Shown: positions 26,525-37,009 of the stretch, piece by piece
How the letters are laid out: every line of letters starts with the position of its first letter
Numbering within the stretch: position 1 is the first letter of the stretch
Assembly: GCA_963745175.1 (NCBI GenBank)
Contig: CAVUWK010000013.1
Span: forward strand, 66,947-130,946
Direction: 5' to 3'
DNA: 64,000 bases
DNA from: Bog-473 sp963745175
Lineage (GTDB): Bacteria > Actinomycetota > Acidimicrobiia > Acidimicrobiales > RAAP-2
The notes under the pieces: generated by a model
The model's database searches: none
The model's input: only the letters and a program-made list of their open reading frames with translations
Told to the model about the DNA's origin: nothing
Made by a program: the position numbers and the translations under genes

Positions 26525-27765
26525 CCCGTCTCTGAGCTCTTGGCGGCTCGGCCCGAGGTTCGCCACCGCAAGCTCAGGGCCCGGTCGAGCAGGCCCAGCC
26601 GGCGCAGGGCGCGGGCCACTCGGATCTTGGGCGTGACGCGGACCGGCGGGCGGTCGAGGCCCACGCCGGTCAACCTTTCGATCAGAAAGTCTTCGTCGAA
26701 CGTGGGGTCGAAATGGAACAGGCCGTCGGTCGACTTGATCAGGTCAGCCGCTGAGAGGTGGTCGTAGTGGCTGTGCCACCCTTGCAGACGCTCGTCGACC
26801 GAGTACCGGGGGAGGCGTTCCTGGAAGATCTTGCGACGTCCCTGTTCCACCGAGCGGATCGGGAAGTGCTTGACCAAGAAGTTGTAGGGGAACACCGCCC
26901 GGCCGGCGAAAACCACTTCGTGACCGCCCGACGAGGCGATCTCTCCGGGCGCGCCCGGGTCGCGGTGCCAGATGTTCACGCGGTGCATGTCGACCAGCTC
27001 GGGCCGGAACCACTCCAGGCCGTCCTCGGTCAGTTCGAAGTTGAGGTACGTGTGGTTGATGGCGGAATAACCGTGCGCGTCGACGTGGTAGATGGCGTCG
27101 CGCAGACTCACCCCGGCCCACGGAGCGTACCGGTACTCGTCGGCGTCGTTGGAGAGGACCCAATCGGCATCCAAGCCGGCCGCCACCTCTTGGACCCGGG
27201 TCAGAAGCTGCACCAGTTGGAAGGAGCTCGACGGGCGGTCGGGAGGGAAGCGCTCGTGTCCGGCGAGCTCCACGCCGCTGAGTCCGAGGGCTCGGTCCAT
27301 GGTGGAATCGGTCGACCAGTTGTCGATCAAGTAGACCCGCACGCCGTTGTCGGCCAGATGGCGGATGGTGGCCTCGATGACGTCCTCCTCGTTGTAGGCG
27401 ACGATGACGGCGATCACCTTGAACGAGGCCGGGGCGGGGCTGATGACCGGCGGCGACACCCCCCGCAGGACGGTGACGGCGGTGGCCGGGGGTTCGCTCA
27501 GCTGATCGCGGTAGCGGCCCACGAACTCGGGCGTGAGGCCCAAGTCGGCGAGTGCCCGGCGGAGCTCCTCGATCCCGAGGCGGGAATCGCCCTGGCCCGG
27601 CGCCCCGCTGATCACCGACAGGTAGGCGCCGGCCACTCCCTCGTGCAGCGTCGACCGGTCGGTTCCCTCGGCCAGCTCTGCTGCGAACACCGACGGCTCG
27701 CGCCCGGCGGCGACCATCCGCTCCGTCAGCCGGGCCGCGGCTCGGCGGGCGGGGGAGTCGGGCAC
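26521..27765 (-). CDS. Glycosyltransferase family 2-like protein
   Basis: A 414-residue protein. After a 110-residue leader it contains FKVIAVIVAYNEEDVIEATIRHL, YLIDNWSTDST, and DADWVLSNDADEYRYAPW, a GT-A fold with a DADE metal site, then FLVKHFPIRSVEQGRRKIFQERLPRY near the end. It resembles GT2-type transferases of the Glyco_tranf_2_4 group. The GTG start lies 20 bases from the divergent GT2 gene. Confidence 0.8.
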   Translation of the reverse strand: MPDSPARRAAARLTERMVAAGREPSVFAAELAEGTDRSTLHEGVAGAYLSVISGAPGQGDSRLGIEELRRALADLGLTPEFVGRYRDQLSEPPATAVTVLRGVSPPVISPAPASFKVIAVIVAYNEEDVIEATIRHLADNGVRVYLIDNWSTDSTMDRALGLSGVELAGHERFPPDRPSSSFQLVQLLTRVQEVAAGLDADWVLSNDADEYRYAPWAGVSLRDAIYHVDAHGYSAINHTYLNFELTEDGLEWFRPELVDMHRVNIWHRDPGAPGEIASSGGHEVVFAGRAVFPYNFLVKHFPIRSVEQGRRKIFQERLPRYSVDERLQGWHSHYDHLSAADLIKSTDGLFHFDPTFDEDFLIERLTGVGLDRPPVRVTPKIRVARALRRLGLLDRALSLRWRTSGRAAKSSETG

Positions 27766-27785
27766 AGCTTGGATAGCCTAACTTC
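27766..27785. promoter_or_regulatory. Bidirectional leaderless promoter
   Basis: Only 20 bases separate divergent GTG codons at 27765 (minus) and 27786 (plus). The 7-base TAGCCTA (27774-27780) reads TAGCCT on the plus strand, 6 bases from its GTG, and TAGGCT on the minus strand, 9 bases from its GTG. Both fit TANNNT -10 boxes of leaderless genes. Confidence 0.5.
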
Positions 27786-28663
27786 GTGAGCGAGCAAGGA
27801 TCCCAGCTCTCGCTCAGCGTCATCATTCCTGTGCGCAACGGGGCCGACCTGCTCCGCTATCAGCTCGAGGCGCTGGCGCAGCAGGACTTCGACGGTCAGT
27901 GGGAAACCATCGTGGCCGACAACGGGTCCACCGACGACCTGCCGGCGGTCATCGAGCAGTACGCCGGCCGCCTTCCCGGCCTGCGCCGGGTCGACGCTTC
28001 CGGCCGAGTCGGCGCGTCCCACGCCCGCAACGTGGGGGTCCGGGCGGCACGCGGTGATCACCTGCTCTTCGTCGATGCCGATGACGTCGTGTCGGCCGGC
28101 TATTTGCAGGCCATGCACCAGGCACTGCTCGGCGCGCCTCTGACGGCGGGTCGCCTCGATGTCGGTGCGCTCAACGTCGTCCGCCCGCGATGGCCTGACT
28201 GGCACCGGCGCAGACCGAAGGGCTGAATTACGCTTACGCCTTCTGGCCCTGGGCGGGAACAGCACTCGGAGTGCGGCGGGCGGACTTCGATCGAATCGGC
28301 GGGTTTGCCCCGGAGATGCTTGCCGGTGAGGACACAGACTTCTGCTGGCGGGCCCACTTGGCCTTCGTCGCCGTCGAGTGGGTGCCGGACGCGGTCGTGC
28401 AGGTCCGTAACCGGCAAGGGGCCAGAGAGTGTTTCCAGCGTGGCCGCGTGTACGGCGCGGCCGGCCCGCTCCTCTACCGCAAATACCGTGGCTTCGGCAT
28501 GCCCCGCCGGGGCTGGCGGGCAGTGGTGCGGTTCTACGGCGGGCTCGCCGCCCGAGCGGTCACCGTTCGTTCCCGGCGAGACCTGGAGGCGTGGCTGTTC
28601 CTGGCCGGCTGCCGGGTAGGGCTGCTCGAAGGCTCTGTACGCGAGCGGGTCCTTTATCTGTGA
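27786..28663 (+). CDS. Family 2 glycosyltransferase (paralogue 2), frameshifted
   Basis: The first 140 residues (LSVIIPVRNGADLL, TIVADNGSTDD, LLFVDADDVVSAGYL) and the last 150 (LNYAYAFWPWAGTALGVRRADFDRIGGF, GEDTDFCWRAH, YGAAGPLLYRKYRGFGMPRRGWR, RVLYL) are one GT2 enzyme split by a shift near 28204. A G missing from GGG there (CACCGGCGCAG for CACCGGGCGCAG) explains it. The next gene starts on the stop codon. Confidence 0.85.
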
Positions 28664-29548
28664 GCGCGGGGTTCCGACTTGACGAGGACCCTGTGCTCAG
28701 CGTCGTCATGCCTGTCCGCAACGGCGGCCGCACGCTGCCCGATCAACTTCAGTCTTTAGTAGGTCAGAGACTTTGACCGCCCCTGGGAAGTCGTGGTGGC
28801 TGACAACGGCTCCACCGATGACACGATCGCGGTGGCGAAGAGCTTCGATCGCCTACTTCCTGGGCTGCAGGTCGTCGACGCTTCGGGCCGGGTCGGCCAG
28901 GCGTACGCGCTGAATGTTGGTGCCGCGGTGTCCCGCGGGCGCTTGCTCCTGTTTCTCGATGCCGACGATGTGATCGCCCCGGGCTACCTCGCGGCCATGG
29001 CCGCGGCGTTGGACGAGACACCGCTCGTCGGCGCCCGGCTGGATTGCGACCGGCTCAATCCAGCCTGGCTCCGCCATGAGCGCAAGGGACATCAGACCCA
29101 AGAACTTCACGTGATGTTTGCGTTCTTGCCGTTTGCCGAGGGTTGCAGCATCGGCATTCGACGGTCGGCCTTCGAATGCATCGGAGGATTCGATCCGACG
29201 ATAATGCTCGGAAACGACGTTGACCTGTGCTGGCGTGCGCAGCTGAACTCATTTCCGCTGGGCTTCGTGCCCGACGCGGTTGTCCACTACAGGCATCGGA
29301 ATACCTTGCGAGGAATCTTCTCCCAGGCCAGCGCCTACGGGACAGCGGGGCCGGCCCTGTACCGCCGTTACCGGGGGCGAGGTATGCCCCGGCACTCATG
29401 GCGATCGTTGCCGAGGTTCTACGGTGGCGCGGTGCTTGAACTGCTCCGAGCCCGTTCCAGATCCGATCTGGCCGTGAGTGTCTTCTTGCTCGGCTACCGA
29501 GTCGGGCTTGTCAAAGGGTCCCTCCGCGAGCGCGTTCGCTATCTGTGA
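28660..29548 (+). CDS. Family 2 glycosyltransferase (paralogue 3), frameshifted
   Basis: The N-terminus LSVVMPVRNGGRTLPDQLQSLVGQ is one frame off from DFDRPWEVVVADNGSTDDT and the rest. An extra A near 28770 (CAGAGAC for CAGGAC-like sequence) causes a premature TGA at 28774. LLFLDADDVIAPGYL, GNDVDLCWRAQ, and AYGTAGPALYRRYRGRGMPRHSWR are intact. It is closest to paralogue 1 at 21435 in its C-terminus. The start GTG at 28660 overlaps the previous stop; GTG 28693 is an alternative. Confidence 0.85.
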
Positions 29549-30360
29549 CGGCGTGGCGCGAGGCGGAGGGCGATGGGTACAAGGGCTGGGGGGACCCATC
29601 GTCGCGCCAGGCGGCGCAGTGCCGTGTTCTCGGGGGATGGTTCGATGACCTCGACGAAGGTATGGCCGGCGACTTCGTGCTCGTCGACGATCTCAATTCC
29701 GCTGGCGCGGCCGGTGAAGGCGCGGCCGTCGATGTCGGGGTCCCAGGTGGCGTAGAGCTTCGAGGTGAGGGCGAGGGGGCGCAGACCTTGGCGGATGACG
29801 GCACTCCACACGGCTGCCGCGACGCCCGGTGTGTGACGCTGCGTCATGTCGTCGAACACGACGATGGCGCCGGGACGCACAAGACGTCGGACATCGACGA
29901 TGTCGGAGCAGACGATGTCATACGAGTGCGAGCCGTCAATGTGAATGAATCTGAACGTTTCGGCGTCAAGCCGCGTGAGCTGCTCGCCGGAGAGCCCCTG
30001 GTGGATGATGGGCGGGGTCTGGTGGAATCGGCGGTAGTTCGCCTGGAATCGGTCGGCGGTGAGCCCGACGTAGAACCTGTCGTATTCCCTCTTGTTCTCA
30101 ATGGTGGGAACGCTGTCCTCGAACAGGTCGACGACATGGACGCGTTCGGCCTCTCTGGCAAAGTAACCGATGAGGACCGTGCTCTTGCCGAGGTAAGCGC
30201 CTATTTCGAGCAGGTCGCCGGTCACGCCCAGGGCGCGTTGCCAGTCGTCGACGGCGACCATGAGCCGGGCGTCGAGCGGAAGAAACCAGCCCTCGATAGG
30301 CATCCCGCTGTCGATGTACTCCGCGGCCGACATACCGAGACAGAAGTTACCTTTTGGCAC
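29539..30360 (-). CDS. Class I SAM-dependent methyltransferase
   Basis: A 273-residue protein with GDLLEIGAYLGKSTVLIGYFA (SAM motif I), VHVVDLFED, FRFIHIDGSHSYDIVCSDI and LVRPGAIVVFDDM, matching the Methyltransf_24 type (macrocin/cephalosporin-hydroxylase-like). It probably methylates a sugar. The start could be GTG 30360 or ATG 30333; the latter lies 10 bases after a TAACTT box. This stretch is less GC-rich than its neighbours. The 3' end overlaps the convergent GT2 gene by 10 bases. Confidence 0.82.
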   Translation of the reverse strand: MPKGNFCLGMSAAEYIDSGMPIEGWFLPLDARLMVAVDDWQRALGVTGDLLEIGAYLGKSTVLIGYFAREAERVHVVDLFEDSVPTIENKREYDRFYVGLTADRFQANYRRFHQTPPIIHQGLSGEQLTRLDAETFRFIHIDGSHSYDIVCSDIVDVRRLVRPGAIVVFDDMTQRHTPGVAAAVWSAVIRQGLRPLALTSKLYATWDPDIDGRAFTGRASGIEIVDEHEVAGHTFVEVIEPSPENTALRRLARRWVPPALVPIALRLAPRRHR

Positions 30361-30442
30361 GCCGAATAGCCGCGACTGCCCGGGTTGCCCGATGACCGCT
30401 GGGCTGGGCCGGGATCACACGGGGCTAGGTTGTCGGGCGCCT

Positions 30443-31600
30443 ATGCGCGTGCTCCATCTGATCGACAGCCTCGCCCCGGCCGGCGCTGAGCGCTCGTTGG
30501 CTGATATGACGCCGCATCTGATCGAGCACGGCCTGGACCTCGGAATCGTCGTCCTGCACGAACGGCCGGGCCTGGCCGACGAGGTGCGCGCGGCGGGCGC
30601 CTCTGTTGATGCGCTCGGAGGCTCGAATCGGGTGACCTGGGTGCGCCAGGCCACCAAGCTCATTAGGTCCCGCCGGCCGGATCTGGTCCACACGACGCTC
30701 TTCGACGCCGACTTGGTGGGTCGCACGGCCGCCAGATTGGCCGGCGTGCCAGTGGTATCGAGTCTGGTGAGCACTCCCTATGGGATTGAGCATCGGACGG
30801 AAGCAGGTCAGCGTGCCATGAAGCTCCGCGCTGCTCAACTGGCGGACATCACCACGTCCCGCTTAGTCCGTCGGTTCCGAGCCGTTTCACAGGTGGTCAA
30901 GGATGCTGCGGTCGAACGGTTGCACCTCAGGGCGGACCTCATCGAGGTCATCCCCGAAGGCCGCGACCCGGCTCGTCTCGGCCGTGCCACCGTGGCACGG
31001 AGATCAGCGGCGCGCGCACGTCTGCAGGTGGTCAACGAACCGGTTGTTCTCGCCGTGGCCCGGCATGAACCCCCGAAGGGGTTGGACCTTTTGCTGCGGT
31101 CCGTCCCCGCTTTGTTGGTGGTCTGTCCGGAGGTTCAGGTGGTTGTGGCGGGACAGCACGGGCGTTCGTCGGCCGAGTTGATGTCGATCATCGATGAACA
31201 CGACTTGGCTGGGTCGGTACGCCTGCTCGGCCACCGCGACGATGTCGCCGAGCTCTTCTGTGCTGCCGACGTCTTCGTCCTTCCGTCCCGGCGTGAGGGC
31301 ATCCCCGGGGTCGTGCAGGAGGCCATGGCCCTCGAGGTTCCGATCGTGGCCAGCGACATCGCTCCGGTGCGAGAGGCGCTTGGTGACCCGTCCCTGGCGG
31401 AATTGTTCCGTCCAGGGGACATCGAAGGCCTGGCGGCCGCGGTGGCCAAGGTGATCAAGGATCCTGCCGCCGGCCGGCGGCGCGCCACCCAGGCCCGTGA
31501 AAGGTTCATCGCCGAGTACGACGTGGCCGGCGTGGCCGAGCGAATCTTGGCCTTCTACCAGACCGCACTCGAGGGGCCTGTCGGCCCAGGCCGAAAATGA
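30443..31600 (+). CDS. Family 4 glycosyltransferase
   Basis: A 385-residue GT-B enzyme starting MRVLHLIDSLAPAGAERSLADM, the classic GAERSL opening. It has VVSSLVSTPYGIEHR, LAVARHEPPKGLDLLL, LLGHRDDVAELFCAADVFVLPS and the E-x7-E motif in REGIPGVVQEAMALE. The ATG at 30443 is chosen; an open frame upstream has no family likeness. A TAGGTT box lies 11 bases before the start. Confidence 0.9.
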   Translation: MRVLHLIDSLAPAGAERSLADMTPHLIEHGLDLGIVVLHERPGLADEVRAAGASVDALGGSNRVTWVRQATKLIRSRRPDLVHTTLFDADLVGRTAARLAGVPVVSSLVSTPYGIEHRTEAGQRAMKLRAAQLADITTSRLVRRFRAVSQVVKDAAVERLHLRADLIEVIPEGRDPARLGRATVARRSAARARLQVVNEPVVLAVARHEPPKGLDLLLRSVPALLVVCPEVQVVVAGQHGRSSAELMSIIDEHDLAGSVRLLGHRDDVAELFCAADVFVLPSRREGIPGVVQEAMALEVPIVASDIAPVREALGDPSLAELFRPGDIEGLAAAVAKVIKDPAAGRRRATQARERFIAEYDVAGVAERILAFYQTALEGPVGPGRK

Positions 31601-31664
31601 GCGAGGTCAAGCCTCTGGGTCCCTTCGGCGACGGTCGAGTACCTCCGAGTGCGAGCTCTGCAGA

Positions 31665-32501
31665 GTGACAGCTCTCAGCGTCGTCATTCCCGCCCTCGAC
31701 GCTGAACCCTGGCTGGGGGAGCAACTGGACGCCCTGGCTTCGCAGGTGACCGACTTCGCGTGGGAGGTGATCTTGGCCGACAACGGTTCACGTGATCAGA
31801 CCAAGGCAGCGTTCGAGCGCTCCTCCTCGCGCCTGCCCGCGAGCACCTGGGTCGACGCTTCGGACCGGGCGGGTCAGGCCCACGCCCGGAACGTGGGAGC
31901 CAAGCTGGCCCGAGGTGGCTTCCTCGTGTTCGTCGATGCCGACGACGTCGTCGCCCCCGGATACCTCGCCGCCATGCACGCCGCCTTGTGCTCGCATGCG
32001 CTGGTGGCGGCCCGCCTGGACGACGGGACCTCGAGCGCGTCAGACCCTGAAGAGGAGCTCCAGCCGTATCTCGGGTTCCTCCCGGCCGCAGCCGGGGGGT
32101 CCCTGGGCGTGCGCCGTGAGTTGTTCGAGGAGCTCGGAGGCTTCGACTGCGATCTTCCCCCGGCCGAGGACGTCGATCTGTGCTGGCGGGCGCTGCTTGG
32201 CGGGCACGAGCTGGTTCGAGTGTCCGAGGCGGTGATGTGGTACCGCCAGCGAAGCACCCTGAGAGCGGTGTTCCGTCGAGCCTTCCGGTACGCGGCCATC
32301 CGGCCTCTGCTGTATCGCCGGTACCGCCAGGCTGGGATGCCCCGCCGCCACGGGGTCGTGGCGTTGCGTTTCCAGCTGGGCGTGGTGCCGGTGGCCCTCA
32401 AGATCCGGTCGCGGGCCGACCTGTCGGATTGGGTCGCGCTCGTGGCCGTCCGTGTCGGCCACCTGCGCGGGAGCCTCCGTTATCGGGTTTGGTACCCGTA
32501 G
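31665..32501 (+). CDS. Family 2 glycosyltransferase (paralogue 4)
   Basis: A 278-residue GT2: LSVVIPALDAEPWL, VILADNGSRDQT, LVFVDADDVVAPGYLAAM, AEDVDLCWRAL and C-terminal PLLYRRYRQAGMPRR...RYRVWYP. It is the most diverged of the four local paralogues. Start GTG 31665, 64 bases after the GT4 gene. It overlaps the 3' end of the convergent fused glycosyltransferase gene by 22 bases. Confidence 0.88.
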   Translation: MTALSVVIPALDAEPWLGEQLDALASQVTDFAWEVILADNGSRDQTKAAFERSSSRLPASTWVDASDRAGQAHARNVGAKLARGGFLVFVDADDVVAPGYLAAMHAALCSHALVAARLDDGTSSASDPEEELQPYLGFLPAAAGGSLGVRRELFEELGGFDCDLPPAEDVDLCWRALLGGHELVRVSEAVMWYRQRSTLRAVFRRAFRYAAIRPLLYRRYRQAGMPRRHGVVALRFQLGVVPVALKIRSRADLSDWVALVAVRVGHLRGSLRYRVWYP

Positions 32502-34457
32502 AGGGCGACGAGCTTCTGGACGATGGGCGCAGGCGCGAAGGCTGTCGCGCGCTTCCGCCCGGAAGCGCCCAGCCTGCGGCGGAGATCCTCGTCGGCAATG
32601 AGGCGGCGCAGCGCTTCGGCCGCCGCGGCTGCATCTGCCGGTGGCACCAGCAGTCCCGCGGCTCCGGCCCCCTCCCCGAGGAGGTCCCGCAAGGGCGGGA
32701 TGTCGCTGGCCACGACCGGCAGGCCGTTCACCATGGCCTCGGCTGCCACCCGGCCGAACGATTCCGAGAGTGAAGGGCAGACGACGATGTCGCAGCGCGC
32801 GTAGGCCTCCCTCACGTCGAGCAACTTCCCTGGCACTTGAGCGAGAGCCTCCAACTCGGGCCACACCTCGGGCAGCATGGTCTGCGGCCCGGCGTAGATG
32901 AGCCATTCGACTTCGCTGTCGACGGCACGGATGATCGCCGGCAAGAGATGAAAACCCTTGTAGCGGGCCGGGGTGCCCAGATAAGCGATCGTGATCCGGG
33001 AGTGGGTGGCTCGCGCGACCGCGACGACGTCGGCGGGGTCTATCGGGTTCGGGACCACTTCGATGCGGTCCATGGGGGCGAGGCCGGCCTCGGCGAGTGA
33101 CCTCTGGGCGTACTCCGAGACCGCCGCGAACCGGGTTCGGGGTACCAGCCTTGAAAGCAGCGGCGCCAGGCGGCAGGCCCAAGGTGACACGGACCACTCA
33201 TGCATCCAGACCACGACCGGTACCCGCGTCACCACCGCTGCCAGGGTCACAAGGTTGCGCTCCGCCAGCCCATTGGCGTGAATGGCGACGAGTCGGTGCC
33301 GATGGCGCCAAGCCCACGCCCCGATCGTCAGCGACGCCGATAGTCGGGAGGCCAGCCGCGAGCGGCCCTGCTCCGCGACCGGGATCAGCTCGTCGACCAA
33401 CTGCCGCTGTTCCAGGAATTCGGTAAACGTGGTATCGGCAGGGCAAGCCACCGCCCGTGACACGCCGTCGAGGTGGGCGAGGACGGTCGCCAGGCTGCGC
33501 ATGGAGCCTCCCAACCCCGGGGCGATCGCCACGGACAACAGGACTGGCTCGCCTCCGGCGTCCTGCGCCCAGAGCTGTTGGCCCAGCGCCGGCACCGTCG
33601 ACGCCATCAGTCGGGCCACGTGTCGCCACTGTCGAGGTTCGGATTTGAGCGCGGCGACGAAGTGCCGACGGGCCGGGCCGAACTGTCGGCGACGGGCCAA
33701 GTCGACGCCGACCATTGCCTGGTACGACCCCCACAGATGGGGCAGCACCCGCCGGCAGTCCTGATGGTGGGTCAGCACGTAGCGCGCGCTTTCGATGCGG
33801 GCGGATCCGTAGCCGCGCTCCACCGGCCTGGCGATGCACGACCACCAAAGGCTGGGCGACGAAGCTGAGGCGCGGCGGGTTCGGTTGGCAGAGCAGCCTG
33901 ATGGCCAGCTCGGTGTGCTGGCCGTAGCGGATCGCAGTGGCGTATCCGCCCGAGTCCAGGAAGCGCCTCGTCTCGAACGCCACCTGACCGGCCTCGAAAT
34001 GGTCGACGATCTCGTCGAGGCCAGGGGAGTCGGGAACCCAGGAGGACGAGCTTCCGTCTTCGAGGAGCTCACGGCCGCAGAGAACCAGTTCCGCCCGCCC
34101 CGCGACCAGGTCGGCTACCAGGAGCTCGAGCCAGTTTGCCTTGACCTCGTCGTCACTGTCCAAGAACGTCAGAAAGCGCCCCCGCGCTTCCGACGCACCC
34201 GTGTTGCGGGCCGCAGATTCGCCGCGGTTCTCCTGGAAGTGGCATGAGAGCCTGGGGTCCTCGAAGCCCTCCAGGACCTCCGATGTCTCGTCGTTGGATC
34301 CGTCGTCGACGACGATGACCTCGAAGTCGACGAAGGTCTGCGCCAGCACGCTCCGGAGAGCCCTCGCTACCAGCTGGGCCCGGTTCCACGTGGGAATGAC
34401 GACGCTGATCGTCGGGTCGAGGGTGGTGGCACGCCCACCGATCTCCAGATCGTGCAC
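32480..34457 (-). CDS. Fused GT2-GT4 glycosyltransferase, frameshifted
   Basis: The N-terminal half is a GT2: ISVVIPTWNRAQLVARALRSV, VIVVDDGSNDET, RGRFLTFLDSDDEV, up to PLVVVHRQ. A shift near 33830 then leads into a C-terminal extension of the GT2 (GVDLARRRQFGPARRHFVAALKSEP). With no stop, this runs straight into a GT4: VLLSVAIAPGLGGSMRSLATVL, IAYLGTPARYKGF, CPSLSESFGRVAAEAMVNGLPVVASD. The GT2-GT4 join near 33550 is in frame, so a bifunctional enzyme of about 660 residues is likely. The start is GTG 34457, just after the upstream stop; GTG 34478 is possible. Confidence 0.75.
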
Positions 34458-34458
34458 G

Positions 34459-35630
34459 CTAGTGCGTCCCTCTGCCACGAACTCGGCCCGCGCGTGATCT
34501 CGTGTCAGCGGCGATGTGTTCCACGGCGGCGACGAAATCGGCCGCTGGGAATTGCTCGCGAGCCCGCACCGCCGCCGTGCCACCGAGGCGGGACCGTTCT
34601 TTCGGATCTCGCAACAGGCTCATCACCGCGTTCGCGGCACGACCGACGTCCAGCGGGGGCACCAGCCTGCCGGCGTCTCCGATCTGACTCGGGACATCCC
34701 CGACGGCGAAGGCAACCAGGTCCTGCCCAGGTGCATCGCTTCGAGGACGACGAGCGGGAACGGATCGACACGCGACGTGAGCGTGAAGACGTCAAGCGCC
34801 GCGAGCAACGGGTACGGGTTTTCGAGCGAGCCGGTGAAAGTCACGCGTTGGCGGAGATCGTGGGTTGCCGCCCACTCGGCGAAGTTCGCCGGAGGGTCAG
34901 CCCCGATCCAGACAAAGTGCGGATCGAGGTCGGCCACTTCGGGGGCGATCCGGGCCACCATCTCCAGCCACAGATCGATTCCCTTGCTCGCACTGGCGGA
35001 TCCGCACGCACCGACGAGGACGCCAGCAGCCGGGAGCGCCGGGCCCCCGCGACGGCGGGCCAGCTCGAGGATCCGGCTGCCGTCGGGAACGGACGGGAGG
35101 TACACCACGTCCGTCGGGGGACGACGGGTGAGGGCGGCGAGGTCAGAGCAGACCCGCGGCGCGCATCCGACGAGGACGGTCCTCTGCCATTGCCCGTCCA
35201 GGTTGTAGCGCTTGAGAACCTCGGCCATCCAGTCTCGTGACTCGTGCGAGTGGAGCACCACGCCCAGACCCCGGCGGAGGCCCGGATTGACGTAGCAGGC
35301 GCTCACGACCGTGTTGCACCAGATGACGTCGGGCCGTTGCCACAGGATCACGAGCGCGGCGCTGAACTGTTCGAGGTGGTTGGCCAGAGGTCGGGTCGGT
35401 GGCCACCTGCGAAGAAGCACGCGCAGACGACGGAGCGGTTCGGTGAGCACCTTTGCCCCGCTGGCGGCAAACTCGGCTCGGAGCGGGCCGGGCCAGCGCA
35501 GGACGACGCGACGGTCCCACTCGCTCTCGTCCAACGCCTGAGTGATCTCGACGGCGACCCGTGGCGCCCCGGTGCGCGATGCTTCGTGGGAAACAATCAG
35601 AATCCGCGGCCGACGAAATCGGGTGCTCAC
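34459..35630 (-). CDS. Family 4 glycosyltransferase, frameshifted
   Basis: From GTG 35630 the frame reads PRILIVSHEASRTGAPRVAVEI, VIWCNTVVSACYV, GACGSASASKGIDLWLEM and FPLVVLEAMHLG. The C-terminal segment (DLVAFAVGDVPSQIGDAGRLVPPLDVG...) lies in another frame. One G lost near 34730 (CTGGGCAGG for CTGGGGCAGG) restores it. It is a GT-B enzyme like those beside it. The start is about 100 bases from the divergent UDP-sugar dehydrogenase gene. Confidence 0.8.
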
Positions 35631-35716
35631 GCTTGCCCGCCCCGCCCGGCCCTCACCGGCCCGACGATACTGGGACCCCGCACTGGCTACCATCTGCCGG
35701 CGGTTGGTCACCACAT

Positions 35717-35724
35717 GGAAGGAG
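35717..35724 (+). promoter_or_regulatory. Shine-Dalgarno of the UDP-sugar dehydrogenase gene
   Basis: GGAAGGAG lies 6 bases before GTG 35731 and decides that start; the frame is open for nearly 200 bases upstream. Confidence 0.55.
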
Positions 35725-35730
35725 TCACCC

Positions 35731-37006
35731 GTGCCGTTGGTGGTGGTCGTCGGTCAGGGCTATGTCGGACTGCCACTCGCTATGCGGGCAGCGGAGGTTG
35801 GCCACCGAGTGGTGGGCTTCGACACCGACGAGGCGCGCACGGCCAGGCTGGCGGCGGGGGACTCCTACATCGACGACGTGCCGTCGGCGCAGCTCAAGGC
35901 CGCGCTGACCACCGGTCGCTACATGGCGACGCGGGATGAAAAGGCGTGCGAGGGATTCGACGTGGCCCTCATCACGGTGCCGACCCCGTTGAAGGAAGGG
36001 GTGCCCGACCTGTCTTTCATCGAGGATGCCGGAGCCATGCTGGCCCGCCACCTGCGCTCCGGGGCGACCGTGGTCCTCGAATCCACCACCTATCCGGGAA
36101 CCACCGTCGAGCTGCTGGTCCCGATCCTCGAAGCAGGCTCCGGGTTGGTGGCTGGAGATGCCTTTCACGTCGGCTACAGCCCCGAGCGCATCGATCCGGG
36201 CAACCCGACCTGGGGGCTGGTCAACACACCGAAAGTGGTGTCGGGCATCGACGCCGCGTCGCTGGCATCGGTGCAGACCTTCTATGACGGGCTGGTCCAG
36301 GCCACGGTGGCGGTCAGCCGGACCCAGGAAGCCGAGCTCGTGAAGTTGATCGAGAACACCTATCGCCATGTGAACGTGGCTCTGGTCAACGAGCTGGCCA
36401 TGTTCGCGTCGGACCTCGGCATTGACATCTGGGAATCCCTGGACGCGGCCGGGACGAAGCCGTTTGGATTCACCCGCTTCAACCCAGGACCGGGCGTCGG
36501 CGGGCACTGCCTTCCGGTGGATCCGAGCTATCTGTCATGGCAGGTGAAGCGACGCGCCGGCCAAGCCTTTCGCTTCGTCGAGCTGGCGAATGACATCAAC
36601 GACCACATGCCGGACTACGTGGTTCGCCGCCTCATGATGGCGTTCAACCGGAGAAAGCAGATCGATCAACGGGAGCCGCGTCCTCCTCCTCGGGCTGGCG
36701 TACAAACCCAACACGGGAGACGCCCGGGAGTCGCCCGCTCTCGTCGTGGCTGACCGTTTGATCGGCCTGGGCGCCGAGGTCGGCGCCATCGATCCGCACA
36801 TTGAGCGCAGCCGGATGGATGCACGTATCCGGCTGTGCGATCTCACCTCCGAGGAGCTGAGCGCGGCGGATGCGGTCGTCGTGCTGACCGACCACGACAT
36901 CTTCGATTGGGATCTCGTGCGCCAGCACTCCCGGTTCATCTTCGACACCCGGCACCGACTTACCGGCGACCAACGTCGAGCAGCTCTGATCCGCCGTGGC
37001 GCTTGA
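35731..37006 (+). CDS. UDP-glucose/UDP-ManNAc-type 6-dehydrogenase, frameshifted
   Basis: VVVVGQGYVGLPLAMRAAEVGH is the NAD-binding fold; VTVPTPLKEGVPDLSF-like (ITVPTPLKEG), VLESTTYPGTT, YSPERIDPGN and GPGVGGHCLPVDPSYLSW (catalytic Cys) follow. The C-terminal domain (VLLLGLAYKPNTGDARESPALVVADRLIGLGAEV) is in another frame; the shift is near 36660. YSPERIDPG and the S/T-rich start favour the WecC/WbpA group that makes uronic-acid forms of UDP-HexNAc, though UDP-glucose dehydrogenase remains possible. The uronate would feed the glycosyltransferases of this locus. Confidence 0.88.
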
Positions 37007-37009
37007 GCG

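Noticed and set aside
28664..29548. Separate short GT2 genes instead of one frameshifted gene
   Set aside because: The two pieces complement each other exactly at the ADNG motif and match the intact paralogue at 21435, so one broken gene is the simpler reading.
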